A stretch of 64,000 bases of DNA from Catellatospora vulcania (GTDB lineage Bacteria; Actinomycetota; Actinomycetes; Mycobacteriales; Micromonosporaceae). Every line of letters begins with the position of its first letter. Positions within the stretch are counted from its first letter, which is position 1. Shown here one piece after another: positions 45,498-53,680 of this stretch. The notes under the pieces are model-generated. The model was not told the origin of the DNA and did not search any database. It saw only the letters and a list, made by a program, of their open reading frames with translations. Made by a program: the position numbers and the translations under genes. The stretch spans positions 62,001 to 126,000 of the forward strand of contig NZ_WARX01000014.1 in assembly GCF_009720385.1 (NCBI RefSeq), given 5' to 3'.

Positions 45498-46984
45498 CGA
45501 CCTCTGAGTTCCTCCTGGTGGGCGTGCTGTTGGCGCCGCTGCTGGGGGCCGTCGCCGCGCTGCTGCTGCGCGGGCGGGCCGGCACGATCACGGCCACCGT
45601 CGCCGCGGCGCTGAGCCTGCTGCTGGCGGCTCCGATGTTCATGGCCCGCGGCGTGGTCGAGTCGTCCGGCCGGGGGGCCGCGCTGTGGCACGAGGTCGAC
45701 TGGACCTGGGTGCCCGCGCTGGAGTTGCGGCTGAACCTCGGCGTGGACGGCATCTCGTACCCCCTGGTCGTGCTGACGGCGCTGCTGACCCTGCTGTGCT
45801 GCGGCTACCTGATGTGGCAGCGGCCGGAACGGGCCAACCAGCTCGCCGCGCTGCTGCTGGTGATCGAGGTAGGCATCCTCGGCACCTTCCTCGCCTTCAA
45901 CCTGGTGCTGTTCTTCCTGGCGTTCGAGGTGGTGCTGCTGCCGATGGCGGCGGTCATCGCCGGGTGGGGCGGCCCGGCCCGGCGCGCGGCGGCGCTGAAG
46001 TTCGCGCTCTACACCCTGGCCGGATCGGTGCTGCTGCTGATCGGTGTGGTCGCGGTCGTCGTGCAGACCGGCACCGCCGACATCGCACGCCTGACCGCCG
46101 AGCCCGGCCTGCTGTCGCACGACGCCCAACTGTGGATCTTCGGACTGTTCGCGATCGCGTTCGCCGTGAAGAGCCCGCTGTGGCCGCTGCACACCTGGCT
46201 GCCCGACGCGCACACCGAAGCGCCGACTGTCGGCAGCGTGATCCTGGCCGGGGTGCTGCTGAAGATGGGCACGTACGGCCTGATCCGGGTCGGGGTCGGG
46301 GTGACGCCCGAAGGTGCCGCGGCGTTCGCGCCCGCGCTCGGTGTGCTCGCGGTCGCCGCGATCCTCATCGGGTCCCTGGTCTGCCTGTCACAGGTCGAGG
46401 TCAAACGCCTGATCGCGTACTCCTCCGTCGGGCACATGGGGTTCGTGCTGCTCGGCATCGCCACCCTCAACGAGATCGGCCTGCAGGCCGCGCTGATCGG
46501 CAACATCGCGCACGGCCTGCTCACCGGACTGCTGTTCTTCCTGGCCGGCGCGATCAAGGACCGGGCGCACACCGGCCTGCTCGCCGACCTCGGCGGTCTG
46601 CGCGAGCGCCAGCCCTGGCTGGCCGGCGTGCTCGGCTTCGCCGCGCTGGGCAGCCTCGGCCTGCCCGGCCTCGCCGGGTTCTGGGGCGAGGCGTTCGCCG
46701 TGGTGGCGTCCGTGCAGCGCGGCGGCACCCTGTGGACCGTGCTGGCGGTGCTGGCCGCGATCGGCGGCGCGCTGACCGCGGCATACCTGCTGCGGCTGCT
46801 GCGGCGGGTCAGCCACGGCCCGCAGGCCGCGACGCTCGCGGGCGCACCCGAGGCCCGGGTCCCCGAACTGGTCGCCTGGTCGCCGCTGGTGGCCCTGGCA
46901 CTGCTGCTCGGCGTGATGCCGATGCTGGTGCTGGGCATGTCGGCCGACGCGGTGGCCGCGCTGACGGCAGCGGTGACGCCGTGA
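45494..46984 (+). CDS. nuoM: NADH-quinone oxidoreductase subunit M
   Basis: 496 residues, about 14 helices. Motifs: LGVDGISYPLVVLTALLT, FFLAFEVVLLPMAAVIAGWG (conserved Glu), [20 protein letters not shown] and SVGHMGFVLLGIA. A proton-pumping antiporter-like subunit. Its stop overlaps the GTG of a 22-codon mini-ORF that leads to nuoN. Confidence 0.95.
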   Translation: MTTSEFLLVGVLLAPLLGAVAALLLRGRAGTITATVAAALSLLLAAPMFMARGVVESSGRGAALWHEVDWTWVPALELRLNLGVDGISYPLVVLTALLTLLCCGYLMWQRPERANQLAALLLVIEVGILGTFLAFNLVLFFLAFEVVLLPMAAVIAGWGGPARRAAALKFALYTLAGSVLLLIGVVAVVVQTGTADIARLTAEPGLLSHDAQLWIFGLFAIAFAVKSPLWPLHTWLPDAHTEAPTVGSVILAGVLLKMGTYGLIRVGVGVTPEGAAAFAPALGVLAVAAILIGSLVCLSQVEVKRLIAYSSVGHMGFVLLGIATLNEIGLQAALIGNIAHGLLTGLLFFLAGAIKDRAHTGLLADLGGLRERQPWLAGVLGFAALGSLGLPGLAGFWGEAFAVVASVQRGGTLWTVLAVLAAIGGALTAAYLLRLLRRVSHGPQAATLAGAPEARVPELVAWSPLVALALLLGVMPMLVLGMSADAVAALTAAVTP

Positions 46985-47049
46985 AGCCGAAGCCGGGACT
47001 GTCCGCCGACCTGGCGGCCACGTCGACGACGGGAGCGGTGGCACCATGA
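46981..47049 (+). CDS. 22-codon mini-ORF linking nuoM and nuoN
   Basis: GTG at 46981 overlaps the nuoM stop (GTGA) and its TGA at 47047-47049 overlaps the nuoN ATG at 47046 (ATGA). The peptide begins MKPKPGLSADLAATSTTGAV and is not hydrophobic. A GGGAG near its end serves nuoN. It repeats the arrangement seen between nuoC and nuoH, but with a different sequence. Role may be translational coupling only. Confidence 0.45.
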   Translation: MKPKPGLSADLAATSTTGAVAP

Positions 47050-48560
47050 ACCTCCAGCTGATGCTGCCCCTGCTGGTCGCCGCCGGGACCGCGCTCGCGG
47101 TGCTGGTCGTGGACCTGATCACGCAACCGCGCTGGCGCTGGCCGCTCGGCGCCGGCCTGCTCGGCGCGGTGGCGACCGCGATGACCGCGGCGTTCACGCA
47201 GCCGCGCCAGATCGGCACCTTCTGCGCCGGGCTCGCCGCACCCGGCAGCGACGCGATCATGCCGGTGGACTGCGCGCTGGTCTTCGACTCCCGGGCCCGC
47301 CTGGTATCCGTGCTGGTGGCGGCGCTGACCGTCGGTGCGCTGCTGCTCTACGTCCCGGCGCTGCGCCGTGGCGACGCCCCCGCGGGCGAGACGGTCTTCC
47401 TGTTCGCTTGCGCGATGACCGGCGGTGTCGCGCTGGCCGCCGCCGGCGACCTGATCACCCTGATCGTGGCCCTGGAGACCCTGACCATCCCGCTGTACGC
47501 CCTGGTGGCGCTGCACCGCCGGCGGGCCGGTGAGGCCGCTGCCGCCGCGGTGACGTTCTTCGCCAACAGCGTCGCCGCGACCGCGGTCACCCTGCTCGGC
47601 GCGGCGCTGCTCTACCTCGCCTCGGGCACCGTGCAGCTGCGCGGGCTGGTCTCGGCCCCGCTGTTCGCCACCGGGCAGTGGCGGCCCGTGGCGCTCACCG
47701 GCCTGGCGCTGATCCTGGTCGGCCTCGGCTTCAAGGTCGCCGCCGCGCCGCTGCACGCCTGGGCCCCGGCCACGTACGAGGGCGCGCCCGTGCCCGTGGC
47801 CGCGTTCCTGTCCACCGCCTCCAAGCTGGGCGGCGTGGTGGCGATCCTGATCGTGGTCGACGGCGTGCTGGCCACCGGGGCCGCGGGCGACGACCGCAGC
47901 ATGTTCATCACCGCGGGCATCACCCTGGCCGTGCTCGCCGCGCTGTCGATGCTGATCGGCACGCTGGTCGCCCTGCGCCAGCGCCGCACCGTGCGCCTGC
48001 TGGCCTGGTCGTCGATCGCGCAGGCCGGGTTCATCCTCGCGCCGCTGGGCGGGCTCACCGGGCTGGCGCTGGCCGGCCAGGCCGACGGGCTGCTCGACGC
48101 CGCGCTCGCGTACACCGTGTTCTTCCTGGTGCTGGAGCTGGCCGCGTTCAGCGCGGTGGTGGCGCTGCGCCCGGACGCACCCGACGGCGGCACCCTGGCC
48201 GACCTGCGCGGCCTGGGCCGGACCGCGCCGTGGCGCGCCGCGGCGCTGACCTTCGCCCTGGTCGGGCTGGCCGGCCTGCCGCCGATGCTGGCCGGGCTGT
48301 TCGCCAAGATCACCGTGATCCAGGCGCTGCTGCGCGTCGACTCCTACCGGCTCGCCGTACTGGTGGCCCTGGTCTCGGTCATCGGCCTCGCCGTGTACTG
48401 GCGTCCCGTCGCCGCCCTCTACCGCGCCGCCGACGGGGCTGCCGAGGCTGCCCGCGTGCCGTGGGCCCCCGCCGCGGCGCTCGGCCTGGCCACCGCCGCC
48501 GGCCTCCTCCTCACCATCGACCCCCAACTCCTCTACGCCGCAGTAACCGCCTGGCGCTGA
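47046..48560 (+). CDS. nuoN: NADH-quinone oxidoreductase subunit N
   Basis: 504 residues, about 14 helices. Conserved points: LITLIVALETLTIPLYALVAL (Glu), FKVAAAPLHAWAPATYEGAPVPVAAFLSTASKLGG (Lys and surrounding channel residues) and GLAGLPPMLAGLFAKI. Last gene of the nuo run. D1 follows 25 bp after the stop. Confidence 0.94.
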   Translation: MNLQLMLPLLVAAGTALAVLVVDLITQPRWRWPLGAGLLGAVATAMTAAFTQPRQIGTFCAGLAAPGSDAIMPVDCALVFDSRARLVSVLVAALTVGALLLYVPALRRGDAPAGETVFLFACAMTGGVALAAAGDLITLIVALETLTIPLYALVALHRRRAGEAAAAAVTFFANSVAATAVTLLGAALLYLASGTVQLRGLVSAPLFATGQWRPVALTGLALILVGLGFKVAAAPLHAWAPATYEGAPVPVAAFLSTASKLGGVVAILIVVDGVLATGAAGDDRSMFITAGITLAVLAALSMLIGTLVALRQRRTVRLLAWSSIAQAGFILAPLGGLTGLALAGQADGLLDAALAYTVFFLVLELAAFSAVVALRPDAPDGGTLADLRGLGRTAPWRAAALTFALVGLAGLPPMLAGLFAKITVIQALLRVDSYRLAVLVALVSVIGLAVYWRPVAALYRAADGAAEAARVPWAPAAALGLATAAGLLLTIDPQLLYAAVTAWR

Positions 48561-48584
48561 CCCGACCCAGCGGGTCAGGTGCAA

Positions 48585-48645
48585 GATCGCTGTTTCGTGC
48601 CATGATCTGCGGTCCCACCGCAGGTTCTGACACGAAACAGCGATC
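48585..48645. repeat. Palindromic element D1 (61 bp, 15-bp arms)
   Basis: Arms GATCGCTGTTTCGTG (48585-48599) and complement CACGAAACAGCGATC (48631-48645). An inner hairpin TGCGGTCCCACCGCA is nested inside. Relative D2 at 62582 shares GATCGCTGTTT and its complement. Located after nuoN and before htpX, possibly terminating the nuo transcript. Confidence 0.85.
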
Positions 48646-48777
48646 ACCGCGGTGCGACGGCCGGGCAAAACGCGAGTTTTCAGCATGTTCACAGCCCTCG
48701 GCGGGAACGTGGAGACCAGGAGCACTGGTTGACACAGATGCGCGGTTCACCGACCGCGCCACTCGTGGAGGGAAGGC

Positions 48778-49653
48778 ATGCACAGCCACAACGGCTTGAA
48801 GACGGCGGCCCTGCTGGGCCTGCTGACAGCGATCATCCTGGGCATCGGCTATTGGTTCGGCGGCAGCGCCGGGCTGTTCATCGCCGTCATCGTGGCGCTG
48901 CTCATGAACGGTGTGAGCTACTTCTTCTCGGACAAGCTCGCGCTGCGCTCGATGCGCGCCCAACCGGTCAGCGAGGCCGATTTCCCCCAGCTCCACCAGA
49001 TGGTGCGGGAACTCTCGCAGCAGGCCGGACAGCCCATGCCCCGCCTGTACGTCAGCCCCACCATGCAGCCCAACGCCTTCGCCACCGGCCGCAACCCGCA
49101 GCACGCGGCGGTGGCGGTGACCGAGGGCATCACCCGCATCCTCGACTACCGCGAGCTGCGCGCCGTCATCGGCCACGAGCTGTCGCACGTCTACAACCGC
49201 GACATCCTCATCTCCAGCGTCGCCGGGGCGCTGGCCGGCATCATCACCATGCTGGCCAACCTCGCCTGGTTCATCCCGCTGGGCGGCGACGACGAGGACG
49301 GCCCCAACCCGCTCGCGCTGATGATGATGCTGATCCTCGGCCCGCTGGCCGCGACGATCATCCAGCTCGCCATCAGCCGCAGCCGGGAGTTCCAGGCCGA
49401 CGCCTCCGGCGCGCAGCTCACGAACGACCCGCTGGCCCTGGCCAGCGCCCTAAAGAAGATCCACATGGGGGTGCAGCAGATGCCGCTGCCCGCCGAGGGA
49501 CAGCTCGCCAGCTCGGCCCACCTGATGATCGACAACCCGCTGAAGGGCGGCGGCATCGCGTCGCTGTTCTCCACGCACCCGCCGATGGAGGAGCGGGTCC
49601 GGCGCCTGGAAGCCATGGCCGCCAGCTCCGGCCCGATCCAGTACATGCGCTGA
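48778..49653 (+). CDS. htpX: HtpX family zinc metalloprotease
   Basis: 291 residues; ATG after GGAGGGAAGG. Two membrane helices at the N-terminus (TAALLGLLTAIILGIGYWFGG, LFIAVIVALLMNGVSYFF), the zinc motif His133-Glu134-His137 in VIGHELSHVYN, two more helices (AGIITMLANLAWF, LILGPLAATIIQLAI) and the third ligand Glu in SREFQADASGA. The C-terminal STHPPMEERVRRL is standard. HtpX cleaves misfolded membrane proteins on the cytoplasmic side. Confidence 0.95.
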   Translation: MHSHNGLKTAALLGLLTAIILGIGYWFGGSAGLFIAVIVALLMNGVSYFFSDKLALRSMRAQPVSEADFPQLHQMVRELSQQAGQPMPRLYVSPTMQPNAFATGRNPQHAAVAVTEGITRILDYRELRAVIGHELSHVYNRDILISSVAGALAGIITMLANLAWFIPLGGDDEDGPNPLALMMMLILGPLAATIIQLAISRSREFQADASGAQLTNDPLALASALKKIHMGVQQMPLPAEGQLASSAHLMIDNPLKGGGIASLFSTHPPMEERVRRLEAMAASSGPIQYMR

Positions 49654-49663
49654 CGCTCCGCGG

Positions 49664-49693
49664 AAGGGCCCCACCGCCCGGTGGGGCCCTTTT
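49664..49693 (+). terminator. Rho-independent terminator of htpX
   Basis: Perfect 12-bp stem AAGGGCCCCACC/GGTGGGGCCCTT with loop GCCC, followed by TTTTC, 11 bp after the htpX stop. A canonical intrinsic terminator. Confidence 0.9.
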
Positions 49694-49843
49694 CATGTCC
49701 GTTCATCCGATCCAGGCTCGCCGAAATGCTCTCTGAGCGTGAGCCGACTCGATTACTCGTGTTTGCGGTGCTTCGGTCTCCAGCGGCGAAGCCGGGCGGT
49801 GTTTCGGTCGGCTCTGCCTTCTGAACTGGCATAATCCGCGAGT

Positions 49844-50332
49844 GTGAGTCCCGATCACGTGCCTGCCGGAGCCGGGTCGGGCATGTCGCGACTGCCGCGA
49901 ACCTTCCGTAACGGCGCGTACCCGGTGCTCGGCTGGACCTCGATGCTCGTGGCGCTGTGCTGTCTGTCCGGCGCGTGGGCAGTTCGCGGGAACGTCGACG
50001 ACGGGTTCATCTTCGTACCGCTCAGCATCCTCGCCGTCCTGGTCTGCTGGCGTGGCTACGTCCGCCCCCGCATCGTGGCCGACGTCGAGGGCGTCACCAT
50101 CGTGAACGTCCTGACGACCCATGTCGTCCCGTGGTCCGACATCGAGCGCTTCCAGGCTTTCGATCTGCTGACCGTCTTCCTGCTGCCGGAGCGGGGCGGT
50201 CGGATCGCCGTATGGGCCGTGCAGGCGGCGAATCTGGCCCGGTTGGCGGGTCGGCGGAGCAAGGCCGACGACGTCGCCGACGAACTCAATGCCCTGCTCC
50301 GTGCTGCGAACGGCAGCGCGGGACCAGCCTAG
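49844..50332 (+). CDS. PH-like-domain membrane protein
   Basis: 162 residues from GTG 49844; ATG 49883 (MSRLPRTFRNGAY) with GGAG upstream is an equally good start. Two membrane helices (YPVLGWTSMLVALCCLSGAWAV and FIFVPLSILAVLVCWRGYV) precede a cytoplasmic strand-rich part: PRIVADVEGVTIVNVLTTHVVPWSDIERF, the usual form of the bacterial PH domain (bPH6/YdbS-like). The tail is a helix (DDVADELNALLR). The function of this family is unknown. It is convergent with the yajQ gene. Confidence 0.8.
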   Translation: MSPDHVPAGAGSGMSRLPRTFRNGAYPVLGWTSMLVALCCLSGAWAVRGNVDDGFIFVPLSILAVLVCWRGYVRPRIVADVEGVTIVNVLTTHVVPWSDIERFQAFDLLTVFLLPERGGRIAVWAVQAANLARLAGRRSKADDVADELNALLRAANGSAGPA

Positions 50333-50388
50333 GGTGGCTGAACTGCCGTCAAAGTTGGTCCGCCGCGGAGCCATGGCCCGGGGCGAAT

Positions 50389-50429
50389 TTGGCCCCGTAC
50401 GTCGCCCGAGGGCGACCGTGCGGGGCCAA
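50389..50429. terminator. Bidirectional terminator hairpin between convergent genes
   Basis: Stem TTGGCCCCG...GTCGCC with complement GGCGAC...CGGGGCCAA, small internal mismatches and loop CGAG. It serves the PH-like gene and/or yajQ. The left side has AATTT, giving a short T-run on one strand only. Confidence 0.7.
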
Positions 50430-50447
50430 GTGCTGTTGCGGGCGGTG

Positions 50448-50942
50448 TCAGCGGTAGTTGGTGAACTGGAGGGCGACGTCGAAGTCGCCTCCCTTGAGCA
50501 GGGCGATGACTTCCTGCAGATCGTCCTTCTTCTTGCCGGTCACCCGGAGCTGGTCGCCCTGGATCTGCGCCTGGACGCCCCTGGGGCCCTCGTCGCGGAT
50601 CTTCTTGGAGATGGCCTTCGCCTTCTCCTGGTCGATGCCCTGGATGATCTTGCAATCGATCTTGTAGATCTTGCCGGAGGACTTCGGATCGCCGGCGTCC
50701 AGCGACTTCAGGGAGATGTTGCGCTTGATCAGCTTCTCCTTGAAGACGTCCAGGGCGGCGATCGCCCGGTCCTCGGTGTTGGCCTGGATCGTCACGCCCT
50801 CCTCGCCGGCCCAGGTGATGGATGCTCCCGTGTCACGGAAGTCGAACCGCGTGCCCAGCTCCTTCTCGGCCTGGTGCAGAGCGTTGTCCACCTCCTGCCG
50901 ATCAACCTTGCTGACGATGTCGAACGACGGGTTAGCTGCCAT
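50448..50942 (-). CDS. YajQ family nucleotide-binding protein
   Basis: 164 residues, standard length. The start [20 protein letters not shown] and the segments [15 protein letters not shown] and [20 protein letters not shown] are conserved throughout the family. YajQ-like proteins have two ferredoxin-like domains; some bind cyclic di-GMP. A diguanylate cyclase/phosphodiesterase gene is 4 kb away (55233), but a link is only conjecture. Confidence 0.94.
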   Translation of the reverse strand: MAANPSFDIVSKVDRQEVDNALHQAEKELGTRFDFRDTGASITWAGEEGVTIQANTEDRAIAALDVFKEKLIKRNISLKSLDAGDPKSSGKIYKIDCKIIQGIDQEKAKAISKKIRDEGPRGVQAQIQGDQLRVTGKKKDDLQEVIALLKGGDFDVALQFTNYR

Positions 50943-51067
50943 GCGTACCGTTTTAGCAGATCCGGCGGCGCGCCGTGCTCATGGTCCAACCCGGTTGCAC
51001 GCGGCTGCCGGCATACCGCTATCCTTATCGAGCCAACATCGCCTGCGGTGCTGGCGACGCTGTACCA

Positions 51068-51151
51068 GGCGGGTTGCCCGAGCGGCCAATGGGAGCGGAC
51101 TGTAAATCCGTCGCGAAAGCTACAGAGGTTCGAATCCTCTACCCGCCACCA
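51068..51151 (+). tRNA. tRNA-Tyr (GTA)
   Basis: 84 nt including an encoded CCA. Acceptor GGCGGGT pairs with ACCCGCC. Anticodon stem GCGGA/TCCGT with loop CTGTAAA, anticodon GTA at 51102-51104. A long variable arm (class II), as expected for Tyr, and the T arm AGAGG-TTCGAAT-CCTCT. A strong terminator follows after 7 bp. Confidence 0.96.
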
Positions 51152-51158
51152 ACAGCGC

Positions 51159-51199
51159 AAAGAGCCCCTCACCAAGTGAAATCTGGTGAGGGGCTCTTT
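51159..51199 (+). terminator. Terminator after tRNA-Tyr (bidirectional)
   Basis: Perfect 16-bp stem AAAGAGCCCCTCACCA with complement TGGTGAGGGGCTCTTT, loop AGTGAAATC. The stem begins with AAA and ends in TTT. It also ends the lipoprotein gene on the minus strand (stop at 51220). Confidence 0.9.
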
Positions 51200-51219
51200 C
51201 GTGCGGTCGGCCGCCGGGC

Positions 51220-51717
51220 TCAGGCCGCGCAGAGCTCCTCGAGCTTCTTGCCGGCCGCCTCGAACTCCGGGGCGTCCATCGCGCTGCTGGCCTTGTCGAA
51301 GTCGCCGCCGGCGGACTCGATGGCCTTGGTGGCCGTGGTCAGGGCGGCGACGGTCGCGTCGAGAGCGGCCTTGACCTCGGCGTCGGCGCTGTCGGCGGCG
51401 GCTGTGCTGAGGGCGGCGCCGAAGTCGGTCATGGTCTTCTTCAGGTCGACGACGAGCTGCTGCTGCCTGGTCTTGTCGTCCATGGCCTTCATGGCCTCGC
51501 CGAGCGTGTTGACCAGGGCCATCTTGGCGGCGAGCTCGGCCTTCTCGTACGCCGCGCAGGTGGTCTTCTTGTCGGCGGTGCCGGCCGGCGCGGCGGCGGC
51601 CGTGGCCGACGGAGCCGCGGAGGAGCCCGGTCCCGCCTCGGTCGTGGGCGTGTCCGTGCAGGCGGCGGTGCCGAAAACGGCCAGGCTGAGGGAGAGGGTC
51701 GCGATGACGCGGCGCAT
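51220..51717 (-). CDS. Small lipoprotein of unknown function
   Basis: 165 residues. Signal peptide RRVIATLSLSLAVFG with lipobox TAAC, giving lipidated Cys20. A Thr/Ala/Pro linker follows, then a helical domain (TCAAYEKAELAAKMALVNTL, LKKTMTDFGAALSTAAADSA) and a second conserved Cys three residues from the end. A disulfide between the early and final Cys is possible. No family recognised. Confidence 0.8.
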   Translation of the reverse strand: MRRVIATLSLSLAVFGTAACTDTPTTEAGPGSSAAPSATAAAAPAGTADKKTTCAAYEKAELAAKMALVNTLGEAMKAMDDKTRQQQLVVDLKKTMTDFGAALSTAAADSADAEVKAALDATVAALTTATKAIESAGGDFDKASSAMDAPEFEAAGKKLEELCAA

Positions 51718-51856
51718 GACTGGGTTCCTTCGGTTCGACGATGGGCGCCTGTATCCAGGCTGCCGAGTTGATCACTCGGCAGCCTAGGGTCGGCGTGTCA
51801 CAGCCCGATCACCGAATGGTCCCCGGTCAGGCGCGGTTGCCGGCGCCGGCCGGTAC

Positions 51857-52126
51857 CTAGGCGGTCGGCAGGTTCCGGTCGAGCGCTTCGCTGATCTGCG
51901 TTGCCGAAAGCGCGGGGTAGCACCTGGCCAGATCCGCGATCGCGGCGTCGCGTGTGATCTCGCCGGTGCGCTGGCGTCCGGCCAGCACGCTCGCCGTCTG
52001 ATCGAGACCGGCCGGTGGGCGTCGGCGCGCGAAGGCCCGTCCGCCGAAGTAGCCGAGAGCGAAGACCACCATGGCCGCGACGGAGAAGCAGACCAGGATG
52101 TCGGGGATGTTGATGTTGTTGAGCAC
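51857..52126 (-). CDS. Small membrane protein with short C-terminal helical domain
   Basis: 89 residues from GTG at 52126. One membrane helix (DILVCFSVAAMVVFALGYFGG) near the N-terminus, RRRPP as a cytoplasmic flank, then a ~45-residue soluble part: RTGEITRDAAIADLARCYPALSATQISEALDRNL. No family is recognised; the soluble part looks like a small helical (UBA-like) bundle. Confidence 0.6.
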   Translation of the reverse strand: MLNNINIPDILVCFSVAAMVVFALGYFGGRAFARRRPPAGLDQTASVLAGRQRTGEITRDAAIADLARCYPALSATQISEALDRNLPTA

Positions 52127-52231
52127 GCCGAGAGGATAGGCGCAGGCTGCCGAAACGTGTGCCCCGCCCCGGGAGCGGACCGCTCACACCGGCCCACGCC
52201 CGCGGTGCCTTCCGGCGGCGACGGCCCGGGT

Positions 52232-53044
52232 TCAGGGCACCTGACCTGTGGCGATCACCGCGGCGGTGGGCAGCGCGAGCCGACCGTCCCCGTCCAGGTG
52301 AGCCGCGACGGCGCGGTCGTAATGTGCCTTGACCACGGCTACCTCGGCCGCGTCCAGGACCGACAGCATCGCGCCGAGCACGCCGATCCCGTTCGCCGGT
52401 CCGGCCCACCAGTCCTCGGGGTCGGCCCGGTGGGTCCAGGTGACGGTGTGCGCCGACACGTCCGTCAGCCCTGCGCCGCGCAGCAGGTCCGCGAGCCCGT
52501 CCGGGTCGCGGGTGAAGTTCAGCTCCTCGGCGACCAGTGGTGCGGAGTCCGGGCGGCGCAGGCCGCAGGCCGCCGAGACGGTGCCCCAGAGCTGCTGCAG
52601 CGGCGGCGCGGGCGCGGGCCAGACGCTCACTGCGACGCGGCCGCCGGAACGGGTGACCCGGCGCAGCTCCGACGTCGCCGCGGCCGGGTCGCCGACGTGG
52701 TTGACGACGAAGTTGCCCACGGTGGCGTCGAAGCCGCCGTCGTCGAGCGGCAGCTCCGGCAGCACGCCGTGGCGTACGTCGGCGCCCGGGACGGCGCGCC
52801 GGGCGGCGTCGACCATGCTCTGCTCGGCGTCCACCGCGGTGACCGCAGCACCGCGGGCCAGGGCGAGAGCCGCGACGGTGCCGGTTCCGGCGCCGACGTC
52901 GAGCAGCCGCGTCCGGTCACCGACCCCGGCCGCGTCGAGCAGCGCAGGGCCGGTGTGCCCGCAGAGGGCGGCGAAACTTCGCTGGTACGCCGACGCGCGT
53001 CCCTGCCACAGGCGGCGCTCGTAGTCGTCGAAGGCTGTCGTCAC
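52232..53044 (-). CDS. Class I SAM-dependent methyltransferase
   Basis: 270 residues from GTG at 53044. SAM motif LLDVGAGTGTVAALAL (~47-62), then VDAEQSMVDAARRAVPG and DATVGNFVVNHVGDPAAATS (Methyltransf_11/25 type). The substrate is unknown. The GNAT gene lies upstream on the same strand with a 10-bp gap, so they form an operon. Confidence 0.87.
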   Translation of the reverse strand: MTTAFDDYERRLWQGRASAYQRSFAALCGHTGPALLDAAGVGDRTRLLDVGAGTGTVAALALARGAAVTAVDAEQSMVDAARRAVPGADVRHGVLPELPLDDGGFDATVGNFVVNHVGDPAAATSELRRVTRSGGRVAVSVWPAPAPPLQQLWGTVSAACGLRRPDSAPLVAEELNFTRDPDGLADLLRGAGLTDVSAHTVTWTHRADPEDWWAGPANGIGVLGAMLSVLDAAEVAVVKAHYDRAVAAHLDGDGRLALPTAAVIATGQVP

Positions 53045-53054
53045 CGGCCGGAGC

Positions 53055-53609
53055 CTACCGGCGGCCCATCGCCCGCCACTCGGCGGCGAGCAGCGAGTAC
53101 ACCTGGACGTCGTGGTTCTCGCCCTGGTGCGGGAACGCTTCGCGCAGGACGCCGTCCAGGGTCATGCCCAGGCGTTTCGCGCAGGCGATGCTGGCGGCGT
53201 TGCCGGGCACGGTGCGCCACTCGACGCGGTTGATGCCGCGCTCGTCCACCGCCCAGGCGATCATGCGGGTGGCGGCCCGCGTGATCAGGCCCTGTCCCTG
53301 GGCGTCCGGGGCCAGCCAGACGCCGATCTCGGCGGTGCGGAAGCGGGTGTCGAAGGTGCGGAACAGGGTGCCGCCGACCAGCTCGCGGTGCTGCCAGATG
53401 CCGTAGATGCGGCCGCCGTCGCGGGCGGTGTCGTCGGCGTACCGCTGAAGCCAGGCGCGGGTCTGGGGCTCGTCGGTGAGGGCGGTGGCCCAGGGCAGCC
53501 AGGGCGCGAGGTGGGCGCGGTGCCGTTCGATGAAGTCCGCGAATTGCGCGGCGTAGGCGGGCTCCAGGACGCGCATCTCGGCGGTGTCGGTGAGGGAGTA
53601 GGCCAGCAC
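53055..53609 (-). CDS. GNAT-family N-acetyltransferase, RimJ/RimL type
   Basis: 184 residues from GTG at 53609. The start RVLEPAYAAQFADFIERHRAHLAPWLPW is that of RimJ/RimL-like enzymes. The acetyl-CoA loop is LAPDAQGQGLITRAATRMIAWA, and GINRVEWRTVPGNAASIACAKRLGM completes the fold. It likely acetylates N-termini, amino acids or small amines. It is divergent from a TetR gene with 71 bp between the starts and may be its target. Confidence 0.88.
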   Translation of the reverse strand: MLAYSLTDTAEMRVLEPAYAAQFADFIERHRAHLAPWLPWATALTDEPQTRAWLQRYADDTARDGGRIYGIWQHRELVGGTLFRTFDTRFRTAEIGVWLAPDAQGQGLITRAATRMIAWAVDERGINRVEWRTVPGNAASIACAKRLGMTLDGVLREAFPHQGENHDVQVYSLLAAEWRAMGRR

Positions 53610-53629
53610 GGATGCTCCTGTTCGCGTAC

Positions 53630-53639
53630 CAAACGTTTG
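53630..53639. promoter_or_regulatory. Candidate operator between GNAT and TetR genes
   Basis: Palindrome CAAACGTTTG, with one more matching position on one side (ACCAAACGTTTGTT). It lies 20 bp upstream of the GNAT start and 41 bp upstream of the TetR start. TetR proteins often bind such sites in the gap shared with their target. No binding evidence. Confidence 0.45.
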
Positions 53640-53680
53640 TTATGTATCTTGGCACAGGCTGTCCGGCGGAGGGAGTGGCG

